Source: Candidatus Thiodictyon syntrophicum
Lineage (GTDB): Bacteria; Pseudomonadota; Gammaproteobacteria; Chromatiales; Chromatiaceae
Direction: 5' to 3'
NCBI RefSeq assembly: GCF_002813775.1
Contig: NZ_CP020370.1
Span: 6,349,501 to 6,413,500, forward strand
DNA: 64,000 nucleotides
Positions within the stretch are counted from its first letter, which is position 1. Every line of letters begins with the position of its first letter. This document shows positions 39,032 to 48,836 of this stretch, piece by piece. Made by a program: the position numbers and the translations under genes. The notes beneath the pieces were generated by a model. It was given only the letters and a program-made list of their open reading frames with translations. It had not been told where the DNA came from and made no database searches.

Positions 39032-42000
39032 TTGTCTTTGATGGCGGCGCGCAGAGTCGCCAAAGCCGCGTCGAAGGCGAAGGCCTCGATCTCGCCGCCC
39101 AGGCGCGCCGCGGCGTCCGGCCCCAGGACGGATTGGGCGAGCACGGCGCCGGTGAGCCACAGGTCGCCGGCACGGGTGTCGTCCGCGGCCAGCAGGGACT
39201 CCAACCGGGTCAGAACACCCAGCGCGCGGTCGCGCTCGCTCGCGCCCGGCGGCGGCGGGGACGGGTCCGCGGCCAGGAACTGCCCCAGTGCCGTCAACAG
39301 GGGGGTAAGGGCCCCCTCCAGCCCGGTCAGGCAGGTCTCAAGTTCAGCCCCCGGTGCCGCCGTGCGCACGGCCAGTTCGAGCGCCGCGGCGCCCTGCCGC
39401 ACGGCCTCGGCGCCCAGGGTAGCGGCCGAACCCTTCAGGGCATGGGCCAACTGCTGCACCGCGCGGCGATCATCCGCGGCCAAGGCGCGGCGCAGCGCCG
39501 CCAGGTCCCCGGCATGGCCTTGCACGAACAGGGTCAGCAGGCGCGCGTAGCTTGGGAGCCGGCCACGCACCGCGCGCAACCCGGCCGCCAGGTCGAGACC
39601 GGCAATGTCGCTGAGCCGCGCCCGCAGCGCCGCCTCCTCCGGCGCCGCGGCGGGGGGCGGCACCGGCGCCGACGGTGAGGCCTGCGCAACGCGCCCCGGC
39701 AGCCAGCGCAGCAGGGCCGCGTAGAGGCGCTCCGGCTCCACCGGCTTGCCGATGTGGTCGTCCATGCCCGCGGCCAGGCACAGTCGGCGGTCCTCCGCGA
39801 AGGCGTTGGCGGTCATGGCCAGGATCGGCAGCGCGGCCCCGGCCGGGGACGCGCGGATGCGCCGCGTCGCCTCCAGCCCGTCCATTTCCGGCATCTGCAC
39901 GTCCATCAGGATCAGGGCATAGGCCCCGGTGCGGGCACGCTCGACCGCCTGGACCCCGGTGGTCGCGACATCCACGATCAGACCCAGCCCGCCCAGCAGT
40001 TCGCTGGCCACTTCCCGATTGACCGGGTCATCTTCCGCCAGGAGCAGCCGCAGGCCCCGGTAGTCACGCGCCAGGGTCTGTGCCAGGCCCTCCGGCGGCG
40101 GCGGGCCGGACGGCGCGGCCAGGGGGTCGTCGGGCCGCGGGACCGGGGGCCGGTCCCGCGGGCCCCCGACCCGCGTCAAGCGGACGGTCGCCCAGAAGGT
40201 GCTGCCCTCACCCGCGGCGCTCGTCACGCCGACCTCCCCTCCCATGAGGTCCGCCAGGCGGCGGCAGATCACCAGCCCGAGACCGGTGCCGCCGAAGCGG
40301 CGGGTGGTGGAGTCGTCCGCCTGGGTAAAGGACTGGAATAACCGGCCCTGTTGGGCCGGGGTCAGGCCGATGCCCTGGTCCACGACCTCCAGGCGCAGGA
40401 GCAGGGTCCGGCCGCCCTCCTCCACCACCCGGGCGCGTATCTCGATGCAGCCACGCGCGGAGAACTTGATCGCGTTGCCAATGTAGTTCAGCAGGATCTG
40501 CCCCAGGCGCAGGGGGTCGCCGCGCACCAGGGCGGGCAGGGCCGGATCGATCGCACGCTCCAGACTCAGGCCCTTGACGGCGGCCCGCTCGCCCAGGAGG
40601 GCGATGGCATGATCGATCGTCTCGACCGGGTCGAACGGGACCTCTTCCAGGCCCAACTGGCCGGCCTCGATCTTGGAGAGATCCAGGACGTCGTTGACGA
40701 TGCCCAGCAGGTGCCGGGCGGCCTCGTCGATCCGGGTCAATTGCCCCTGGGGCTTGGGGTCGGTGAAGGCCCGGCGCAGCAGATAGGTCAGCCCGACGAT
40801 GGCATTGATGGAGGTGCGGATCTCGTGGCTCATATTGGCCAGGAAGGCGCTCTTGGCGCGGTTGGCGACCTCGGCCGCCTCCTTGGCCTGGGCCAGGGCC
40901 AGTTCGGCCCGGCGGCGCACGACGATCCGCCACAGTTCATCGGCCACGAGCTGCAATTGCTGCACGTCGGACGGGTCGTAATCGCTCGCCTTGTTACCCA
41001 CCCCGATCAGCATCAGGACGCGCTCGTCCTCGGTCACCGGGACCCCCAGGTGGCGCAGCACCGGGGCGTGGCCCGCCGGGTAACCCCGGCGCTCGGGGTG
41101 CGTTGAATAGTCGTTGTGGATGACCGGCGCGCCGGTGCGTACCGCGTCCGCCCAGACCCCGGCCTGAGAGACCGGATAGTGGCTGTCGTAAGGCGCGGCG
41201 CAGAGCGCGTGGGTGCCCGCTGACCAGCAGTTGAGCGTGAGGCCCTCCTGGTCCGGGTTGACGAAGTGCAGGTACCCGATGGCACTGTCGGTGAGGGCCA
41301 CCGCGGTATCGATGCCGATCTGCAACAGATCGTGCTCGGTGAGGAGGGGCGCCCGGGCGCTCAGATCGGCCAGGGCCTTGAGGCGCTGGTCGCTGCGTCG
41401 GAGATCCCGATTGGCGACCTCCAGCGCGGCGGTGCGCGCCTGCACCAGGGTCTCCAGATGGTTGCGGTGCCGGTCGAGCTCGCGCTCGACGCGGGCGCGT
41501 TCGATCGCCACGCTGGCCAGTTGGGCGCCGCGCTCGATCAGTGCCAGTTCCGGGGCACGGGGGGCCCGCGGCACCTTGAAATAGATGGCAAAGGTGCCGA
41601 GCGTCTCGCCCCGCACGGACAGGATCGGCACCGACCAGCAGGCGCGCAGTCCATGCGCCAGCGCGAGTTCCCGCCACTGCCGCCACAGCGGATCGGCGGC
41701 GATATCCGCCACGACGGTGATGCGGCGGGTGTAGGCGGCGGTACCGCAGGAGCCCGCGGCGGGGCCGATTGCCAGGCCGTCGAGCGCCCGGCAGAAGCCC
41801 GCGGGCAGACTGGGGGCGGCGCCGGTGCGCAGTCGCCGACCGTCCTCGTCCAGCAACAGCACCGAGCAATACATGCCGGGGAAGCGCGCCTCGTAGCCCA
41901 GCGCCAGTTGGGTCAGCACCGCCGTCAGGGGCTCGCCGCGGGCCAGCCGCTCCAGGGTGCTGCGCTCGGCCTCGTGCTGCAGCTCCAGGCGCTTGCGTTC

Positions 42001-43230
42001 GGTGATGTCATGGTGGGCGACCGCCAGGCGCACCGGTCCGGCACCGGGGAAGCGGTTGACCCGCATGGAGAACCAGCGCTCCACCTGGGGTGAGTGACAG
42101 GGGTATTCGAGCACCAGGTCGTCCTGAGCACCGGCGAGCAGCGCCGCGATACCGGCGGCGACGGGACCGGCCTCCACCGCCGCGGGACCGGCGGCGGAGC
42201 GGCAAACCGCCAGGTAGTTGGTCCCCTCGCAGATGTTGGACGGCACCGGGGGATTGGCCTGCGCGAACTCGCGCCAGGCGCGGTTGACGGCGATGATGGT
42301 GCCGGTTTCGTCGAGGATCGCCAGGTGATCGGAGAGTGCATCCAGGGTCGCGCGCGCAAACTGCTCGCGTTCGCGCAGGGCGTCCTGGGTCTCACGCAGC
42401 CGGGTGATGTCCCGGCTGATCCCGAGTACGCCGATGGGCTGGCCCGCGGCGTCGCGCAGCGGGGTCTTGATGGTCTCGAAGAGCCCGCGGTAGCCGTCCG
42501 CCGCAAACGACAGCCATTCCTCGTTCACGCTTGGCCCGTCCGCCGCCAGGGCCGCAGCGTCGTGGGCGCGGAAGAAGTCCGCCAGTTCCCGCTCGACGAA
42601 GTCATAGTCCGTGTGGCCGACGATCGCGGCCTCCGCGGCGCCGAAAAAACGCTCGAAGGTGGTGTTGCAGGCGCGATAGACGCCTTGCAGGTCCTTGAGC
42701 CAGATGAGGTCGGGGATGGCGTCCATGATGGCCTGGAGCCGGTCCTTCGCCGCCACCGTCACCTGGCGCAGACCGGCCTCGGCCTCCTTGAGCGCCGTGA
42801 TGTCCATGGCGGTACCGACCATCCAGGTCGGCCGGCCGTCCGGGTCGCGGGCGGCCACGGCGCCGCGCGTCTGCACCCAGATCCAGCGGCCGGCCTTGCG
42901 GGCTGGCCGGTACTCGAACTCGATGGTCCCGGCGCCGGGCTCCTGCGCGGCCTGGAGACGCGCCACCGCCGGGGCGCGGTCGTCGGGGTGCAGGCGGGCC
43001 AGCCATTGGTCGCGGGTGAGCGGCGGCGCGTCCGCGGCGAGGTCGACGAGTCGCCGCAGGGCCGCGTCGTGGTAGATGCGGTCGGCGACCAGGTCGATCT
43101 CCCAGAAGCCGATCCCGGACGCCTCCATGGCCATCTTGAGCCGCCGTTCGGCCTGCCCCTGATCGCCCTGCGGGACCGCGGTCGGGCGCCCGGGCGCGTC
43201 CGGCGGCGGCATGGTCGTCGTGTCGGTCAT
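39007..43230 (-). CDS. Soluble PAS/GAF hybrid sensor histidine kinase with receiver and Hpt domains
   Basis: This 1407-residue protein has no membrane helix. Domains in order: three PAS domains (about 30-150, 165-285, 285-410; for example [16 protein letters not shown]), a GAF domain (430-590, [20 protein letters not shown]), a second GAF (615-760, [20 protein letters not shown]), HisKA with phospho-His in [15 protein letters not shown] (about 797), HATPase ([20 protein letters not shown]), a receiver with phospho-Asp in [17 protein letters not shown] (about 1109), and an Hpt domain ([17 protein letters not shown], about 1263). The C-terminal ~65 residues match the end of the neighbouring kinase. 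The gene ends inside a repeat element. It and the other kinase lie in tandem and may share targets. Confidence 0.93.
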   Translation of the reverse strand: MTDTTTMPPPDAPGRPTAVPQGDQGQAERRLKMAMEASGIGFWEIDLVADRIYHDAALRRLVDLAADAPPLTRDQWLARLHPDDRAPAVARLQAAQEPGAGTIEFEYRPARKAGRWIWVQTRGAVAARDPDGRPTWMVGTAMDITALKEAEAGLRQVTVAAKDRLQAIMDAIPDLIWLKDLQGVYRACNTTFERFFGAAEAAIVGHTDYDFVERELADFFRAHDAAALAADGPSVNEEWLSFAADGYRGLFETIKTPLRDAAGQPIGVLGISRDITRLRETQDALREREQFARATLDALSDHLAILDETGTIIAVNRAWREFAQANPPVPSNICEGTNYLAVCRSAAGPAAVEAGPVAAGIAALLAGAQDDLVLEYPCHSPQVERWFSMRVNRFPGAGPVRLAVAHHDITERKRLELQHEAERSTLERLARGEPLTAVLTQLALGYEARFPGMYCSVLLLDEDGRRLRTGAAPSLPAGFCRALDGLAIGPAAGSCGTAAYTRRITVVADIAADPLWRQWRELALAHGLRACWSVPILSVRGETLGTFAIYFKVPRAPRAPELALIERGAQLASVAIERARVERELDRHRNHLETLVQARTAALEVANRDLRRSDQRLKALADLSARAPLLTEHDLLQIGIDTAVALTDSAIGYLHFVNPDQEGLTLNCWSAGTHALCAAPYDSHYPVSQAGVWADAVRTGAPVIHNDYSTHPERRGYPAGHAPVLRHLGVPVTEDERVLMLIGVGNKASDYDPSDVQQLQLVADELWRIVVRRRAELALAQAKEAAEVANRAKSAFLANMSHEIRTSINAIVGLTYLLRRAFTDPKPQGQLTRIDEAARHLLGIVNDVLDLSKIEAGQLGLEEVPFDPVETIDHAIALLGERAAVKGLSLERAIDPALPALVRGDPLRLGQILLNYIGNAIKFSARGCIEIRARVVEEGGRTLLLRLEVVDQGIGLTPAQQGRLFQSFTQADDSTTRRFGGTGLGLVICRRLADLMGGEVGVTSAAGEGSTFWATVRLTRVGGPRDRPPVPRPDDPLAAPSGPPPPEGLAQTLARDYRGLRLLLAEDDPVNREVASELLGGLGLIVDVATTGVQAVERARTGAYALILMDVQMPEMDGLEATRRIRASPAGAALPILAMTANAFAEDRRLCLAAGMDDHIGKPVEPERLYAALLRWLPGRVAQASPSAPVPPPAAAPEEAALRARLSDIAGLDLAAGLRAVRGRLPSYARLLTLFVQGHAGDLAALRRALAADDRRAVQQLAHALKGSAATLGAEAVRQGAAALELAVRTAAPGAELETCLTGLEGALTPLLTALGQFLAADPSPPPPGASERDRALGVLTRLESLLAADDTRAGDLWLTGAVLAQSVLGPDAAARLGGEIEAFAFDAALATLRAAIKDKVSANERK

Positions 43231-43260
43231 TGCGCTCTCACCCGCTGGTCCAGGGACCGC

Positions 43261-44325
43261 TCAGACCACGGCCACCGCCGTCGGCCCGGCGTGCAGTTCG
43301 CCGATGATCGCGGCCTGGGCGAAGCCCTCCGCCCGGAAGTGCTCCAGCACCGCGGGCGCGCTGTCCGGCGCACAGGCGAGCAGCAGTCCGCCGCTGGTCT
43401 GGGCGTCGCACAGCAGGCGCGCGGCCCACGAGGGCAGCGCCGTATCCAGGGCCACCTCCGCCCCGTAGCTCGCCCAGTTGCGCTCGATGGCGCCGGGTCC
43501 GTGGCCCTCGCGGGCGAACCCCAGGGCCGCCGACAACACCGGCACCGCCTCGAAACGGACCCGGGCCCCGACCCCGGAGGCGCGGCAGACCTCCAGCAGG
43601 TGACCGAGCAGGCCGAACCCGGTCACGTCGGTCATGGCATGGACCCCGGGCCAGTCCGCAAAGGCGATGCCGGGGCGGTTGAGTTGGGTGGTGGTCGCGA
43701 GCAACGACTGGTAGCCGGCCTCATCGAGCAGGCCCTTCTTCAAGACCGCGCTCAGGATACCGATCCCGAGCGGCTTGCCGAGGACCAGCAGGTCCCCGGG
43801 GCGCGCGGTATCGTTGCGCTTGACCCGCTCCGGGTGGACGGTGCCCATCACCGCAAGGCCGTAGATGGGCTCCGGCGAGTCGATGGAGTGACCGCCGCCA
43901 AGGGGAATGCCGGCCGCGTGGCAGACCGCAGCACCACCCGCCATGATGCGCCGCACCTCACCGAGCGGCAGGGAGGCGATCGGCATCCCGACGATGGCGA
44001 GCGCCAGCACCGGGGTCGCCCCCATGGCGTAACAATCGGAGATCGCATTGGTGGCAGCGATGCGGCCGAAGTCGAAGGCGTCGTCCACGATCGGCATGAA
44101 GAAATCGGTGGTCGCCACCAGGGCCAGATCGTCGCGCAGCCGCAGCACCGCCGCGTCATCGGCCGTGGCGTTGCCCACCAGCAGGTCCGGGTGCGGAAAC
44201 CCCATGGACAGCCCCGCCAGGGCCTCCTCCAGCACCTTCGGCGCGATCTTGCAGCCGCAGCCGCCCCCGTGGGAGAGTTGGGTGAGGCGGATGGGGGCTG
44301 GCGCAGGGGCGTGGGGGGTCGTCAT
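43261..44325 (-). CDS. selD: Selenide, water dikinase
   Basis: SelD makes selenophosphate, the selenium donor for selenocysteine and selenouridine. At 354 residues it is full length. The N-terminal catalytic Cys-Lys motif is GGGCGCKIAPKVLEEAL, followed by VGNATADDAAVLRL, LVATTDFFMPIVDDAFDFGR, ATNAISDCYAMGATPVLALA, GGGHSIDSPEPIYGL and TDVTGFGLLGHLLEVC, all family hallmarks. The catalytic residue is Cys, not Sec. It ends 30 bp upstream of the kinase gene on the same strand. selA and selB are not in the window, but a tRNA-Sec fragment occurs 8 kb away at 52579. Confidence 0.96.
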   Translation of the reverse strand: MTTPHAPAPAPIRLTQLSHGGGCGCKIAPKVLEEALAGLSMGFPHPDLLVGNATADDAAVLRLRDDLALVATTDFFMPIVDDAFDFGRIAATNAISDCYAMGATPVLALAIVGMPIASLPLGEVRRIMAGGAAVCHAAGIPLGGGHSIDSPEPIYGLAVMGTVHPERVKRNDTARPGDLLVLGKPLGIGILSAVLKKGLLDEAGYQSLLATTTQLNRPGIAFADWPGVHAMTDVTGFGLLGHLLEVCRASGVGARVRFEAVPVLSAALGFAREGHGPGAIERNWASYGAEVALDTALPSWAARLLCDAQTSGGLLLACAPDSAPAVLEHFRAEGFAQAAIIGELHAGPTAVAVV

Positions 44326-44576
44326 GGGGTGAACCTGGGGTTGGCCGATTAACCTGGAAAGGGCAGTTTGTTTACTGTACCCCGCGCGTGGGTAGACGTC
44401 AGGTCAAGGATACCGCCGGACGCTGCGCCGCGGACACCTCATCGAGCAGTTTCATCAGCGCCGCCGGGTCCGTCACCACTCCATAGTGCCAGGTCCCGAA
44501 CCCGCCCGCCCGCCCGGTTCACGGCCGCGACCCGGCCGGCGCCGCGCCGCCTCCCGGGCCAGGCCCTTGCGGCAAC

Positions 44577-44633
44577 CCGTCGCGGCCTGGGGGCCGCTCC
44601 TACGGCGTAGGAGCGGCCCCCAGGCCGCGACGG
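44577..44633. repeat. Near-perfect 57-bp palindrome
   Basis: Two 27-nt arms (44577-44603 and 44607-44633) are exact inverse copies around a GGC loop; the centre reads CCGCTCCTACGGCGTAGGAG. It has the form of a REP/ERIC-like unit known from several gammaproteobacteria. It lies in the 400-bp gap between selD and the PIN toxin gene. The rest of the gap has only a possible gene relic on the minus strand (44399-44510) that I could not identify. Confidence 0.75.
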
Positions 44634-44727
44634 ATGTCACCCGCGAGGTGGCCGGAAAATAACCAAGGCCCGCAGGGCGGGTCGATGATCGGCTTCCCGA
44701 CCTCGTTGGGGCTGGCGGGTCGGTCGC

Positions 44728-45129
44728 TCATGATATCCGCCGCTCCCATATCCGGCGCACCGGATATGGATCAAACAAGGGATCAGTGCTGACCACAGGA
44801 ATACCTTCGACCATGGCTTGGGCGATGATCAGGCGGTCGAATGGATCGCGGTGGTGAAACGGAAGGTCGGTCAGCGCCGCGGCGTGCCGCGGGAGAATCG
44901 GCAGAATGCGGATATCGTTGTCTGCCAGCTCGCGATCCATGAAGGCCCCAAGGGGTTCCCGCAGTTCGTACTTCCCGAGACTGATCTTGATGGCGATCTC
45001 CCAGTAAGAGGCCGGACTGACCTCCGGGCGGTGCTGCGCGTTCGCAATCACATCCCGGGCGACCCGCGACAGCTTGGGGTCGTCCAGCAGGAACCACAGC
45101 AGCGCATGGGTGTCGAGAAGCACCCTCAA
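44728..45129 (-). CDS. PIN-domain toxin (VapC-like)
   Basis: This 133-residue protein has the PIN fold pattern: RVLLDTHALLWFLLDDPKLS with the first catalytic Asp, YWEIAIKISLGKYEL with the Glu, and HHRDPFDRLIIAQAMVEGIP with the distal Asp pair, then VVSTDPLFDPYPV. PIN toxins cleave RNA, often tRNA or rRNA. The start is TTG at 45129, overlapping the antitoxin stop (TTGA), which indicates translational coupling; GTG at 45123 is an alternative. Confidence 0.88.
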   Translation of the reverse strand: MRVLLDTHALLWFLLDDPKLSRVARDVIANAQHRPEVSPASYWEIAIKISLGKYELREPLGAFMDRELADNDIRILPILPRHAAALTDLPFHHRDPFDRLIIAQAMVEGIPVVSTDPLFDPYPVRRIWERRIS

Positions 45130-45359
45130 GGCACGTAGTCCCTGAAGTCGTCCAGATGTGCATCGTCATCGACCAGGATGCGCAGCTTACCCTTAGCGCT
45201 CCCGGGCTGGCGCGTGCGGTCCGTCCTGCAACCCTGGCTGACCAGTCGCGCGACCGGCTCGTCGCCGTCGGTGATCAGCACCTCGTCGCCGCTCGCGAGC
45301 CCTTTCACCAACTCTGGGAGTCGGGCCTGCGCCTCGTTCAATGACACTCTCATGATCAT
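45126..45359 (-). CDS. Phd/YefM-type antitoxin
   Basis: This 77-residue protein has the Phd N-terminal DNA-binding pattern (RVSLNEAQARLPELVKGLAS, GDEVLITDGDEPVARLV) and a short C-terminal tail that would wrap the toxin (KLRILVDDDAHLDDFRD). ATG at 45359 has GGAG upstream; ATG at 45353 is also possible. It overlaps the PIN toxin gene and should both neutralise the toxin and repress the operon. Confidence 0.88.
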   Translation of the reverse strand: MIMRVSLNEAQARLPELVKGLASGDEVLITDGDEPVARLVSQGCRTDRTRQPGSAKGKLRILVDDDAHLDDFRDYVP

Positions 45360-45708
45360 TTCAGTCGCTCCGCCCTTGAAGGACGTTGACGAGGACGCGC
45401 GTGTCGGACCCTGGCGGACCCAAAACGTTTGCGCAATGCTTGTGTAACTCCGATTATAGCCGTTAGCGTCCGCTCAGCGCTTCGTCAGACCGGCGATCCG
45501 GGGTCGGCCGAGCCGTACCGGCCTGGACCCCGGGGCCTGAAGCCGCCGGCTTGGCGAGCGGGCGCCCCGGTCTGGACGCGGACCGTACGCCCGCCGCCAG
45601 ATCGAACCGGACCGCTGCGCGAGCCCCCTCGCGGCGGCCGGATCGCGACAACCCAGGGCCGCCCCGCGGGACGACCGCCCGGCACCGCACGCAGCCAACG
45701 GACAACCC
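45360..45708. other. Intergenic region before cassette copy A
   Basis: About 350 bp that carry the toxin-antitoxin promoter (minus strand) and the promoter of cassette A (plus strand). Only the last ~20 bp before the ATG at 45709 (CAGCCAACGGACAACCC) match the leaders of cassettes B and C; the rest is unrelated. No gene is supported. Confidence 0.4.
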
Positions 45709-46928
45709 ATGGAAACGACGGCCCATTTCGAGCACATCACGCAAGAGATCGCCCGGCGGCTGAACGCGGCGACGCAGGAAATCGTCGTCGCGGTCGCCTG
45801 GTTCACCGACCGGGACCTGTTCGACGTGCTGTGCCGACAGGCCGGGCGGGGCCTCAAGGTGCGCCTCGCGGTCCTGCACGACCGGATCAACGTCGGCGTC
45901 GGCCGGCTCAACTTCGAGCGACTCAAGGACATCGGCGGCGAGGTCTTCCTGATCCCCGCGGGCGACGACCGCGACCCGATCATGCACCACAAGTTCTGTG
46001 TCATCGACCGCGCCACCGTCATCAGATCGTCCGCAACCTCCTGTTGCTCGACGAGTGGGAGACCCTCGCCCCCCAACTGGAGAAGCTCCGCCCCGCGGGA
46101 GCCGCGGCCCGTCTCGAACCCCTGTTCACCGCCCTGCAAGGCCGCGACACCACCACGGCCGTGGCCTGGATCGCCGACTACCTCCAGCGCGCGACGGCCC
46201 TGACCATCGCCACCGACCAGGAAATCGCCGACCTGCGCCTGACGCTGCGCGGCCTGGAATATCAGGTCACCGCCCTGTCCGACGACAAGGCCGAGATCGA
46301 GCGGTTGATTCATGCCTTTTCGCTCCGCACCAGTCACGAGATCGGCGACCTGATCACCCGCTACCTGGAACTGCGCGCGGACAAGCTCCGCCGCCAGGCC
46401 GCGGTCGAACAGGAGGCCGCAGCGGAGGCCGACAGCGCCCGCGCCGATTACGAGGACTATCGCGAGGCCAACGAGACCGCCCGCGACACCCCGGCGCCCC
46501 CGCAACTCCCGCCCGACGATCTCAAGGAACTCAAACGCCTCTATCAACAGGCCAGCCAGAAGTGCCACCCGGACAAGGTGGACGCGGCCGACCGCGACCA
46601 CGCCAACCGGCTCTTCGTCCAACTCCAGGCCGCCTACCGCAACAACGACCTGGGCGGCGTGCGCGCCATCCATGCCGCGGTGCGCGAGGGACACCTGTTC
46701 GTCGACCGCTCCCTGACCCTGACCGAAGCCGAGTCCCTGGGTCACGCCATCACGGTCCTGCGCCGCGACCTGGAGCAACTGGCCGCCCAGGTCCACCAAC
46801 TGCGCCGCGCGGACACTCACCGCACGCTCAAGGACCTGACCGACTGGGACGCCTACTTCGCCGAACAGCGGGTTGCGCTGGAACAGGCCATCGAACAACT
46901 GGAAGCGGAGCTTGCCGAGCATGAGTGA
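45709..46928 (+). pseudogene. Cassette A gene 1: PLD-nuclease/J-domain protein, frameshifted by a deletion
   Basis: This is copy A of the gene that is intact at 53610-55052. The first 104 codons are in frame (METTAHFEHITQEIARRLNA ... HHKFCVIDRATVI). At 46024/46025 a segment equal to 184 nt of copy B (53926-54109) is missing. The loss removes GSYN, the second half of the HKD nuclease site, and shifts the frame, so the upstream frame reads nonsense to a stop at 46203. The downstream frame resumes and is open to 46928, encoding the coiled coil and J-like segment almost identically to copy B. As a whole it cannot make the full protein, though the downstream part could be expressed from an internal start. 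The stop overlaps the ATG of the repeat gene. Confidence 0.85.
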
Positions 46929-48591
46929 GACGCCTGAATCCAACCCTGGCGCACTGGTTGTCAGTAGTCCCAAGGCCCTAGCCGTCGCCAACCGGCAGTT
47001 ACGCATTGCCGGGCAGGCACTCGCGCGGATCGAGCAGGAGCGGTATATCGAGTTCTTTGCGACGCATCCGGAGGCTTCGCGGGCGTTTGTCATCGCCGTT
47101 GCCCGGTACTACCCCTGCACCGAGTCACTCATTGACCGCTTTGAGGAATTGCGGGATTGGAGATTTCTCAGCGGCAACGAAGCCATCCCTTGGAGTGAAG
47201 CGCTTATTGAGCGTTACGCAGAGCAGTTGGGCTGGAGATGGATCGGCTACAATAGGGCGCTACCTTGGAGTGACGAACTGATCGCTCGTTATGCTTCCAT
47301 TCTGGATTGGGAGTCACTCAGTTACAACAGATCGCTGCCCTGGAGCGAAGCATTAATAGAGCGCTACGCAAAGCGATGGCATTGGAAAGGGGTTAGCAGC
47401 AACAACGCTCTACCTTGGAGTGAGGAGATAATTACCCGTTACGCCTCCCTCTTGGATTGGACGTATCTCAGCGCTAATAGGGCCTTGCCTTGGAGCGCAA
47501 GACTCATTGCGGAGTACGCGGGCCGCTGGGACTGGCGATCGTTGAGCGGAAACGAGGCATTGCCATGGAGCGAGAAGCTAATCGAACACTATGCGGCACG
47601 ATGGGATTGGACCAGACTAAGCAATAATCAAGGATTGCCTTGGAGTCAATCACTTAGAAACCGATACAAGGGGCGGTGGTCACCATCGATTATTGGCACC
47701 GAAGCTCTCCCATGGCGTACGCCACTCGCGCCAATGATAGAAGACTGCGCCAAGCGTTTCGGTTGGAAATGGCTCAGTAGCAACAATACGTTGCCTTGGA
47801 CCAGGGAGCTTATCGAGCATTTCGCCCAACGATGGGATTGGGACATGCTAAGCTATAACAGGTCCCTGTCCTGGACTGAATCACTTATTGCAGACTATGC
47901 CACGCGCTGGCAATGGGGGCAACCCGGTGCGCGTGACCGGGTAGTATTCCGGCGCTATTTTTCAGGTGACGGCTCTGGGCTAAGCGGAAACGAAGCCCTG
48001 CCCTGGAGCGAAGAATTGATCGAACGTTACGCCGATCGTTGGGTTTGGGCATACTTGCCGCAAGTTGCCTTGTCAAAGATTTTGCCGCGTTGGTCAGAAG
48101 CATCCATCGTCGCAGTCATGGCTCGGCTTTCTCCACGTACCAGCGTAGTATCAAAACCGGAACCTGCAATTATGGCCCGCCCATCCGGTTCTGAATTTGA
48201 TTCAGAATTCTTTGAAGCGGGCGCCGAGTTGGCGGTTTTCCACCTTGAGGCCGGCGCGCGCGCCTTTGCGGACTATAGTCGGGCGATGGTCGAGGACCTT
48301 GGCGCGAAGGTGCGCCCCTATCTGCGCGGACTTTACGAGGGGGCGCGGCATTGGCCCGGATTCGACACGACAGGGATGACGCCCATCATTGAGATGGATG
48401 CAGAGGTTGCCGCGATGGAGCGCGGGAACCAAGAGACGGCGGCCCAGGCGCAGATCGCACCGCATGGCGGAAACCTCTACGGCGACTTGCCTGAGGGGAC
48501 AGCTCAAGACCCGGCCTCGCCCCGCCAAATCTGCGACAGTATCCAGGGCCGTCGGAACCCCAACCTTGTCCAAGGTCACGAAACCGAGTAG
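46921..48591 (+). CDS. Cassette A gene 2: Trp-rich repeat solenoid protein
   Basis: ATG at 46921 overlaps the stop of gene 1 by 8 nt (ATGAGTGA), giving 556 residues. Residues 1-70 form an N-terminal helical region (NRQLRIAGQALARIEQERYI, FFATHPEASRAFV). About 12 repeats of ~25 residues follow to about residue 395, for example LPWSEALIERYAKRWHW and LPWSEKLIEHYAARWDW, each with conserved Pro-Trp-Ser, Leu-Ile, Arg-Tyr and Trp-x-Trp. The C-terminal 140 residues differ: a helical segment (FFEAGAELAVFHLEAGARAF, VRPYLRGLYEGARHWPG) I have seen at the ends of mobile-element proteins but cannot name. No signal peptide. The repeats probably form an alpha solenoid that binds a protein or nucleic acid; that is an inference. 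Confidence 0.8.
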   Translation: MSETPESNPGALVVSSPKALAVANRQLRIAGQALARIEQERYIEFFATHPEASRAFVIAVARYYPCTESLIDRFEELRDWRFLSGNEAIPWSEALIERYAEQLGWRWIGYNRALPWSDELIARYASILDWESLSYNRSLPWSEALIERYAKRWHWKGVSSNNALPWSEEIITRYASLLDWTYLSANRALPWSARLIAEYAGRWDWRSLSGNEALPWSEKLIEHYAARWDWTRLSNNQGLPWSQSLRNRYKGRWSPSIIGTEALPWRTPLAPMIEDCAKRFGWKWLSSNNTLPWTRELIEHFAQRWDWDMLSYNRSLSWTESLIADYATRWQWGQPGARDRVVFRRYFSGDGSGLSGNEALPWSEELIERYADRWVWAYLPQVALSKILPRWSEASIVAVMARLSPRTSVVSKPEPAIMARPSGSEFDSEFFEAGAELAVFHLEAGARAFADYSRAMVEDLGAKVRPYLRGLYEGARHWPGFDTTGMTPIIEMDAEVAAMERGNQETAAQAQIAPHGGNLYGDLPEGTAQDPASPRQICDSIQGRRNPNLVQGHETE

Positions 48592-48836
48592 GGCGTGCAC
48601 CTCACCCTAAACCTGTACTTAGTGCGTGGTCGGGTTAGGCGCGTGCACCGAGCCTTGCTATAATCCGCGAGGTCAAACGCGCCGTAACCCGACAGCAGGC
48701 ACGCGAATCGTCGGGTTACGCTTCGCTAACACGACCTACGAACTTCTGAAGCAGACCGAGTGGGAGATCGCGCAGGTATAGCGTTTAGATGCCTTTTCGA
48801 CAATTACATGCAATAGTGCCGTGCTGGGAGTCAACC

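Noticed and set aside
44399-44510. Possible C-terminal gene remnant on the minus strand (FGTWHYGVVTDPAALMKLLD)
   Set aside because: It reads like protein for about 35 residues, but I cannot match it to any family and the frame breaks at a GC-rich run, so I did not list it as a gene.
46000-46050. Programmed frameshift in copy A instead of a mutation
   Set aside because: Comparison with copy B shows 184 nt are missing, including half the active site; there is no slippery sequence that would restore a working protein.
45474-47093. A 539-codon minus-strand frame across cassette A, repeated in B and C
   Set aside because: It recurs only because the sense genes are homologous. It would cross the deletion points and has no domain.
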